DNA from: Allobosea sp. WAO
Lineage (GTDB): Bacteria; Pseudomonadota; Alphaproteobacteria; Rhizobiales; Beijerinckiaceae
DNA: 64,000 bases
NCBI RefSeq assembly: GCF_001509835.1
Contig: NZ_JXTJ01000008.1
Location: 682,001 to 746,000, forward strand
Direction: 5' to 3'
The notes below the pieces were generated by a model, which had not been told where the DNA came from, ran no database searches, and saw only the letters and a program-made list of their open reading frames with translations. The translations under genes were made by a program, and so were the position numbers. Below, one piece after another: positions 58,581-64,000 of the stretch. How positions within the stretch are numbered: position 1 is the stretch's first letter; each line of letters starts with the position of its first letter.

Positions 58581-59047
58581 TGTCGCTCGATCCCGAGAAC
58601 ACCCTCGTCATGGAGACCACCAAGGGCCGCGTGGTCATCAAGCTGCGCCCCGATCTGGCGCCCGGCCATGTCGAGCGCCTGAAGCTGCTCGCTCGCGAGG
58701 GCTTCTATGACGGCATCGTCTTCCACCGCGTCATCGACGGCTTCATGGCGCAGGTCGGCTGCCCGCACGGCACCGGCACCGGCGGTTCGAGCTATCCAGA
58801 CCTGAAGGCCGAGTTCAATGCCGAGCCGCATGTCCGCGGCATCTGCTCGATGGCCCGCGCCCAGAACCCGAACTCGGCCAACAGCCAGTTCTTCATCGTC
58901 TTCGACGACGCCCGCTTCCTCGACAAGCAGTACACGGTCTGGGGCCAGGTCGTGGAAGGCATGGAGAACGTCGACAAGATCAAGCGCGGCGAGCCGGTGC
59001 GCGATCCCGACACCATCGTCTCGATGAAGGTGATGGCCGACGCCTGA
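58580..59047 (+). CDS. Peptidyl-prolyl cis-trans isomerase, cytoplasmic cyclophilin
   Basis: This 155-residue protein has no signal peptide. The core GFYDGIVFHRVIDGFMAQVG is shared almost word for word with the periplasmic cyclophilin at 57395-57940, showing a duplication with different targeting. NSANSQFFIVF completes the active site. Its ATG overlaps the preceding stop in TGATG. Confidence 0.94.
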   Translation: MSLDPENTLVMETTKGRVVIKLRPDLAPGHVERLKLLAREGFYDGIVFHRVIDGFMAQVGCPHGTGTGGSSYPDLKAEFNAEPHVRGICSMARAQNPNSANSQFFIVFDDARFLDKQYTVWGQVVEGMENVDKIKRGEPVRDPDTIVSMKVMADA

Positions 59048-59074
59048 GCCTGAAGGGCTAGGGCGAGCCGCATC

Positions 59075-60160
59075 GTGGACGTCGGACTTTTCGACTTCGA
59101 CCTGCCGGAGGAGCGGATCGCTCTGCGGCCCGCGAACCCGCGCGATTCGGCCCGCCTGCTCGTCGTTCGGCCGGATTCCGACCCTGTCCTCGAGGATCGC
59201 GGCGTCCGCGGCCTCGTGGATTTGTTGCGGCCGGGCGATGCGCTCGTCCTCAACGACACCCGCGTCATCCCCTCGCGCCTTTATGGCCGCCGCTATCGCG
59301 GTGATGCCTCGGCGCGAGTGGAGATCATGCTGCACAAGCGCGAGGCCGGCGACCGCTGGCTCGCCTTCGCCCGCCCGGCCAAGAAGGTCGCCATCGGCGA
59401 GACCATCCTCTTCGGCGACGACAGCGCCAGCAATATCTGCGAGCTCGGCCGGCTCCAGGCCGAGGTGGTCGGCAAGGGCGAGGGCGGCGAGGTCGAGCTG
59501 CGCTTCGCCTTTTCCGGGACGGCGCTCGACGAGGCGATCGTCAGGCTCGGTGAATTGCCGCTGCCGCCCTATATCGCCGGCAAGCGCCCGACCGATCTTG
59601 CCGATACGCGCGACTACCAGACGACCTATGCCCGGGAAGAAGGCGCCGTCGCCGCGCCCACTGCCGGGCTCCATTTCACACCTGAGCTGTTCGCGGCGCT
59701 GGAGAAGCGCGGCGTCTCACGCCATTTCGTCACGCTGCATGTTGGCGCCGGAACATTCCTTCCGGTCAAGGCCGACGACACGGACGAACACCGCATGCAC
59801 GCCGAATGGGGCACGGTTAGCGCGCAGACGGCGCAGGCGCTGAACGCCGCGCGCGCCGCGGGGGGCCGCATCGTGGCCGTCGGTACGACCTCGCTGCGTC
59901 TTCTCGAAAGCGCGACCGGGGAGGATGGCGTGATCCAGCCCTTCTCGGGCGATACGGCGATCTTCATCACGCCGGGCTATCGCTTCCGCGCGGTCGACCT
60001 CCTGCTCACCAACTTCCATCTGCCGCGCTCGACGCTGTTCATGCTCGTCTCCGCCTTCTGCGGACTCGAGGTGATGAAACGCGCCTATGCGCATGCGATC
60101 GCGGAAGAATACCGCTTCTATTCCTACGGGGATTCTTCGCTGCTGGAGCGCGCCGGCTGA
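59075..60160 (+). CDS. queA: S-adenosylmethionine:tRNA ribosyltransferase-isomerase
   Basis: This 361-residue enzyme makes epoxyqueuosine in tRNA from preQ1. Conserved parts are [53 protein letters not shown] and TTSLRLLES. The start is GTG at 59075. No tgt gene, a frequent neighbour, follows; the next gene is rnd on the other strand. Confidence 0.96.
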   Translation: MDVGLFDFDLPEERIALRPANPRDSARLLVVRPDSDPVLEDRGVRGLVDLLRPGDALVLNDTRVIPSRLYGRRYRGDASARVEIMLHKREAGDRWLAFARPAKKVAIGETILFGDDSASNICELGRLQAEVVGKGEGGEVELRFAFSGTALDEAIVRLGELPLPPYIAGKRPTDLADTRDYQTTYAREEGAVAAPTAGLHFTPELFAALEKRGVSRHFVTLHVGAGTFLPVKADDTDEHRMHAEWGTVSAQTAQALNAARAAGGRIVAVGTTSLRLLESATGEDGVIQPFSGDTAIFITPGYRFRAVDLLLTNFHLPRSTLFMLVSAFCGLEVMKRAYAHAIAEEYRFYSYGDSSLLERAG

Positions 60161-60196
60161 AGGCTGCGCTCCGGGAGCAGGGCAGCGCGCCGGCGA

Positions 60197-61336
60197 TCAG
60201 CCGACGGTGACGCGCCCGCGCACGACCCGCAGCGCGAGCGAGCCGTTCTTCAGCGCCAGCGCCTTCTCGCCGAAGACCTCGCGCCGCCAGCCCTGCAGGG
60301 CCGGCACGTCGGCCTCGTCGTCGAAGGCGATGGCTTCGAGATCGTCGCTGGAGGCGATGATCTTCGGGGCGACGCGCTCGGCATCGGCGGTCGCCTTGAG
60401 CAGGACCTTGAGCAGGTCGAGCACGGCGCCGTTCGCCGGCCGGCCGCGCTCGCGCTCGAGCTTCGGGAGCGTGTGCGGGTCGAGGGCCTGGGCGCGTTCG
60501 ATCGCGGCCAGGACCTCGCCGCCCGCCCGCGAGCGCTCGAAGCCGTTCGGCACCGAGCGCAATTCGCCCAGCGCCTCGGCCGAACGCGGTGCGCGCTGGA
60601 CGATGTCCATCAGCGCGTCGTCCTTCAGCACCCGCTGGCGCGGCACGTCGCGATGCTGCGCCTCGCGCTCGCGCCAGGCGGCGAGCTCGATCAGCACGGC
60701 GAGCTCCTTCGGCTTGCGGATCCGGCCCTTCAGGCGCAACCAGGCGTTCTCCGGCTTGACCTCATAGGTGCCGGGCGAATTCAGCACCGCCATCTCCTCG
60801 GCGACCCAGCTCTCGCGGCCGCTCTCGGCGAGATCGGCGGCGAGCGCGAGATAGATGTCGCGCAGATGGGTCACGTCGGATTCGGCATAGGCGAGCTGCG
60901 CATCGCTGAGCGGCCGGCGCGACCAGTCGGTGAAGCGCGAGGACTTGTCGATCCGCGCCTTGGCAAGGTCGTTGGCGAGCTGCTCGTAGCCGACGGAATC
61001 GCCATAGCCGCAGACCATCGCCGCGACCTGCGTGTCGAAGAGCGGGGCGGGGATCAGCCTGCCGATCATCCAGACGATTTCGAGGTCCTGCCGCGCGGCG
61101 TGGAAGACCTTGACCACATTCGGGTCGCTCATCAGCGCCAGGAAGGGCTCGAGGCTGAGATCGGGCGCCAGCGGGTCGACCAGCACGGCTTCGTCGGGCG
61201 AGGCGAGCTGGATCAGGCAGAGCTTCGGATAATACGTCGTCTCCCGCAGGAACTCGGTGTCGACCGTGACGAAAGGATGCCGCGCCAGGCGCGTGCACGC
61301 CTCGCTCAGTTCCGCGGTAGTGCTGATCAGGTTCAT
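60197..61336 (-). CDS. rnd: Ribonuclease D
   Basis: This 379-residue 3'-5' exonuclease trims tRNA 3' ends. The DEDD exonuclease motifs are [24 protein letters not shown] and the C-terminal [13 protein letters not shown] with the catalytic Tyr. An HRDC domain follows (about 210-290, [16 protein letters not shown]). It is convergent with queA and divergent from aspS. Confidence 0.95.
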   Translation of the reverse strand: MNLISTTAELSEACTRLARHPFVTVDTEFLRETTYYPKLCLIQLASPDEAVLVDPLAPDLSLEPFLALMSDPNVVKVFHAARQDLEIVWMIGRLIPAPLFDTQVAAMVCGYGDSVGYEQLANDLAKARIDKSSRFTDWSRRPLSDAQLAYAESDVTHLRDIYLALAADLAESGRESWVAEEMAVLNSPGTYEVKPENAWLRLKGRIRKPKELAVLIELAAWREREAQHRDVPRQRVLKDDALMDIVQRAPRSAEALGELRSVPNGFERSRAGGEVLAAIERAQALDPHTLPKLERERGRPANGAVLDLLKVLLKATADAERVAPKIIASSDDLEAIAFDDEADVPALQGWRREVFGEKALALKNGSLALRVVRGRVTVG

Positions 61337-61362
61337 GGGCGGCTCTTAAGGCATGTTCAGCC

Positions 61363-61379
61363 AAAGTGGAAACCACTTT
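61363..61379. repeat. Short palindrome in the rnd-aspS divergent gap
   Basis: A 7-base perfect inverted repeat (AAAGTGG / CCACTTT) sits around AAA, 27 bases upstream of the rnd start. It is preceded by GTTCAGCC and followed by CATGCGG. It may be a regulator site for rnd or a dispersed element. Confidence 0.5.
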
Positions 61380-61586
61380 CATGCGGAAAGCACCGGCAGA
61401 TCCTTGCTTTTCGCCGGCTCGCCGGTCTGTCGGAGCGCATCTCTGCGTGGTCTGGCCGAGCCGACCAGGACGGCTCAATCGCCTGCGCTTCTTGACAAGC
61501 CCGCCGCCTGCGTGTGCTTACGGCTCAGACCGTCGCGCGGCCCCGTCGGGCCCGCCCGAATGCCCGGAAAGCCTGATCCCGTGACC

Positions 61587-63365
61587 ATGCACCGCTATCG
61601 TTCCCATACCTGTGGCGCGCTCCGCGAGAGCGATATCGGCTCGACCGTGCGCCTCTCCGGCTGGTGCCACCGCATCCGCGACCATGGTGGCGTGCTCTTC
61701 ATCGACCTGCGTGACCACTACGGCATGACCCAGGTCGTCATCGACCCGGATTCTCCGGCCTTCCGCGACGCCGAAGAGCTGCGCTCGGAATGGGTCGTGC
61801 GCCTCGACGGCAAGGTCAAGGCACGCTTCGCCGGCACCGAGAACGCCAATCTCGCCACCGGCGCTGTCGAGGTCTTCGCGACCGCGATCGAGGTGCTCGG
61901 CCCCTCCGCTGAGCTGCCCCTGCCGGTCTTCGGCGATCTCGAATACCCCGAGGATACCAGGCTCAAGTACCGCTTCCTCGATCTGCGCCGCGAGAAGCTG
62001 CACAACAACATCATGTTGCGCGGCAAGGTCGTCGACTCGCTGCGCTCGCGTATGAAGAATGCCGGCTTCTCCGAGTTCCAGACGCCGATCCTGACGGCCT
62101 CTTCGCCCGAGGGCGCGCGCGACTTCCTGGTGCCGAGCCGGCTGCATCCCGGCCATTTCTATGCCCTGCCGCAGGCGCCGCAGCAGTACAAGCAGCTCCT
62201 GATGATGGCGGGCTTCGACCGCTACTTCCAGATCGCGCCCTGCTTCCGCGACGAGGACCCGCGCGCCGACCGGCTGCCGGGCGAGTTCTACCAGCTCGAC
62301 GTCGAGATGAGCTTCGTCGAGCAGGAGGATGTGTTCCGGACCATGGAGCCGGTCATCGCCGGCGTCTTCGAGGAGTTTGGCGGCGGCAAGTCGGTCACCA
62401 AGAACTGGCCGCGCATCCCTTATGCCGAGGCGATCGCCAAATACGGCTCCGACAAGCCGGACCTGCGCAACCCGCTGGTCATGCAGGACGTCTCCGAGCA
62501 TTTCCGCGGCTCGGGCTTCAAGGTCTTCGCCCGTATCCTCGAGGACGAGAAGAACCGAGTCTGGGCGATCCCTGGTCCCAGCGGTGGTTCGCGCGCCTTC
62601 TGCGACCGGATGAACTCCTGGGCGCAGGGCGAAGGTCAACCCGGCCTCGGCTATCTGATGGTCAAGGAGGACGGCGAAGGGCAGGGGCCGATCGCCAACA
62701 ATATCGGCCCCGAGCGCGTCGCCGCGATCATCGCCCAGATGGGGCTGAAGCCGGGCGATGCCTGCTTCTTCACCGCCGGCAACCCGGACAAGTTCTACAA
62801 GTTCGCCGGCTCGGCCCGTAACAAGGTCGGTTCGGAACTCGGCCTGATCGACGAGAATGCCTTCGCCTTCGCCTGGATCGTCGACTTTCCGATGTACGAG
62901 TACAACGAGGACGAGAAGAAGGTCGATTTCTCGCACAACCCCTTCTCGATGCCGCAGGGCGGCCTGAAGGCGTTGAAGGAAGAAGACCCGCTCAGCATCA
63001 AGGCCTTCCAGTACGACATCGCCTGCAACGGTTTCGAGCTCGCTTCCGGCGGCATCCGCAACCACAGGCCGGAAGCGATGGTGAAGGCCTTCGAGATCGC
63101 CGGATATGGCGAGGAGACGGTGGTCGAGCGCTTCGGCGGCATGTACCGCGCCTTCCAGTATGGCGCGCCTCCGCATGGCGGCATGGCGGCCGGCGTCGAC
63201 CGGATCATCATGCTGCTCGCCGGGGCGACCAATCTGCGCGAGGTCGCTCTGTTCCCGATGAACCAGCAGGCGGTCGATCTGCTGATGGGAGCGCCTTCCA
63301 ATGTGACGCCGAAGCAACTGCGCGAGTTGCATCTGCGCCTCAACCTGCCCGAGAAGAACGGCTGA
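61587..63365 (+). CDS. aspS: Aspartyl-tRNA synthetase
   Basis: This 592-residue class II synthetase has the N-terminal OB anticodon domain ([25 protein letters not shown]) and motif 2 ([19 protein letters not shown]). The bacterial GAD insertion lies near residues 300-420, and motif 3 is [14 protein letters not shown]. The ATG at 61587 gives the normal [10 protein letters not shown] start, though GTG at 61581 is possible. Two tRNA-Asp genes lie elsewhere in the window. Many relatives charge tRNA-Asn too and rely on GatCAB; the sequence alone does not settle that here. Confidence 0.96.
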   Translation: MHRYRSHTCGALRESDIGSTVRLSGWCHRIRDHGGVLFIDLRDHYGMTQVVIDPDSPAFRDAEELRSEWVVRLDGKVKARFAGTENANLATGAVEVFATAIEVLGPSAELPLPVFGDLEYPEDTRLKYRFLDLRREKLHNNIMLRGKVVDSLRSRMKNAGFSEFQTPILTASSPEGARDFLVPSRLHPGHFYALPQAPQQYKQLLMMAGFDRYFQIAPCFRDEDPRADRLPGEFYQLDVEMSFVEQEDVFRTMEPVIAGVFEEFGGGKSVTKNWPRIPYAEAIAKYGSDKPDLRNPLVMQDVSEHFRGSGFKVFARILEDEKNRVWAIPGPSGGSRAFCDRMNSWAQGEGQPGLGYLMVKEDGEGQGPIANNIGPERVAAIIAQMGLKPGDACFFTAGNPDKFYKFAGSARNKVGSELGLIDENAFAFAWIVDFPMYEYNEDEKKVDFSHNPFSMPQGGLKALKEEDPLSIKAFQYDIACNGFELASGGIRNHRPEAMVKAFEIAGYGEETVVERFGGMYRAFQYGAPPHGGMAAGVDRIIMLLAGATNLREVALFPMNQQAVDLLMGAPSNVTPKQLRELHLRLNLPEKNG

Positions 63366-63370
63366 TCTCC

Positions 63371-63742
63371 ATGCCTACTTTGCCTGCCGTGCGCCTTCTG
63401 GCGCCGGCTCTCGCGCTGCTGCCCGTTCTCTCGGCCTGCGTCTCGACGCCGTCCAATCCGAGCGCGGCGCGCGCCACGGTGCTCGCCGGCATCGTCTCGC
63501 GCGCCAGCGCCTGCAATGCCGGCTATGCGCGCCGCGACACGCTCGACCGTTTCCTCCAGTCGGAGCGAGCACGCGGCGCGACGCCGGAGCAGATCGCCGG
63601 CGCCCGCTCGACCTATGTCACCATCTCCGAGGCGCAGACGATCAACCAGGGCATCCGGCCGGAGCCCTGCACGGCCGAGGAGCGGGCGACGCTGCGGGGG
63701 CAGATGAACACCGTCCGCGCCAATCGCTTCGAGACGCTCTGA
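63371..63742 (+). CDS. Small lipoprotein of unknown function
   Basis: The protein has 123 residues. A lipoprotein signal ends at LSAC (Cys22). The mature part is helical, with a Cys in VSRASACNAGYARR and another near the end (EPCTAEE). It starts five bases after aspS. The next gene encodes a similarly arranged lipoprotein, so the two may be diverged duplicates. I do not recognise a family. Confidence 0.72.
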   Translation: MPTLPAVRLLAPALALLPVLSACVSTPSNPSAARATVLAGIVSRASACNAGYARRDTLDRFLQSERARGATPEQIAGARSTYVTISEAQTINQGIRPEPCTAEERATLRGQMNTVRANRFETL

Positions 63743-63747
63743 CGCCG

Positions 63748-64000
63748 ATGCCTGCGCTGAAGCCGAGCCTCGCGGCACTCGCCGCCTGTGGCCTCGCCGG
63801 CTGCGTCGGGGGCGGCGCCGGTCCTGTCCCCGGCACGCCGGAATTCACCGCTTCACGCGTCTCGCGCGCCTATGATTGCGGCGTCGGCGTCGACCGGGCC
63901 CGGATCATCACCGGCCTGCCGAGGGAAGACCGCGCCCGCTTCATCGCGGCCAATGCGAGCTATGCGGTGAAGTCCTACAAGGCGCCGCGTCGCTGCGAGG
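63748..64000 (+). CDS. Small lipoprotein, N-terminal part (cut by window end)
   Basis: Eighty-four residues are visible; the frame runs off the window. A lipoprotein signal ends at LAGC (Cys19), followed by a Gly-rich stretch. The segment VSRAYDCGVG resembles VSRASACNAG of the preceding protein, suggesting a tandem duplication. The ATG at 63748 lies five bases after the upstream stop. Confidence 0.7.
   Translation, partial: MPALKPSLAALAACGLAGCVGGGAGPVPGTPEFTASRVSRAYDCGVGVDRARIITGLPREDRARFIAANASYAVKSYKAPRRCE

Overview
The window is a chromosomal segment of a high-GC alphaproteobacterium, most likely of the order Hyphomicrobiales (Rhizobiales). It resembles a Bosea-like relative, but the genus is an inference from gene order and protein style, not a database result. 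The grounds are a 14-gene nuo operon followed by birA, rnj, a methylmalonyl-CoA epimerase gene and a DUF1467 gene. Other grounds are an HdaA-type DnaA regulator next to ppk and ppx, a NuoE with a long Ala/Pro-rich tail, and strong G/C bias at third codon positions. Coding density is high and most of the content is core metabolism. No CRISPR array, prophage, integrase or insertion sequence is visible.

Left part (1-19.8 kb): a truncated glutathione transferase gene, a small DUF2147 exported protein behind an operator-like palindrome, a Sel1-type protein, ndk, an OmpV/MipA porin-like protein and a molybdopterin oxidoreductase. Next comes an AT-rich DUF2235 alpha/beta-hydrolase gene (5757-6986), the clearest island of foreign composition. 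It is followed by another glutathione transferase, a WYL regulator, purN-purM, a phosphatidyltransferase, a PerM-type permease, hdaA, a fatty acid desaturase, ppk, ppx and a multicopper-oxidase-like protein that has lost most of its copper ligands.

Middle (19.9-37.2 kb): tRNA-Leu, then the protein quality-control block tig-clpP-clpX-lon with clear intrinsic terminators. After it comes a tightly overlapping minus-strand cluster of four genes (26803-31446). They encode a [2Fe-2S] subunit, a Tat-exported molybdenum hydroxylase subunit, a patatin-like lipoprotein and an AraC regulator. This cluster is the best candidate here for an undescribed functional unit. Two identical tRNA-Asp genes, a Gly/Tyr-rich secreted protein, tRNA-Val, a large hybrid histidine kinase and an M15-like peptidase follow.

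Right part (37.2-64 kb): the complex I operon nuoA-N runs on the plus strand with three intrusions. These are a REPIN-like repeat between nuoB and nuoC, a GFA-family gene between nuoC and nuoD, and a small two-helix membrane protein between nuoH and nuoI. A probable internal promoter with a leader hairpin lies before nuoJ. The operon continues into birA. After that come rnj, mce, a RidA-family gene and a DUF1467 gene, two cyclophilins flanking a TonB-like secreted protein, queA, rnd (minus strand), aspS and two tandem small lipoprotein genes, the second cut by the window edge.

A dispersed palindromic repeat in inverted pairs (REPIN-like) occurs three times, each just after a stop codon.
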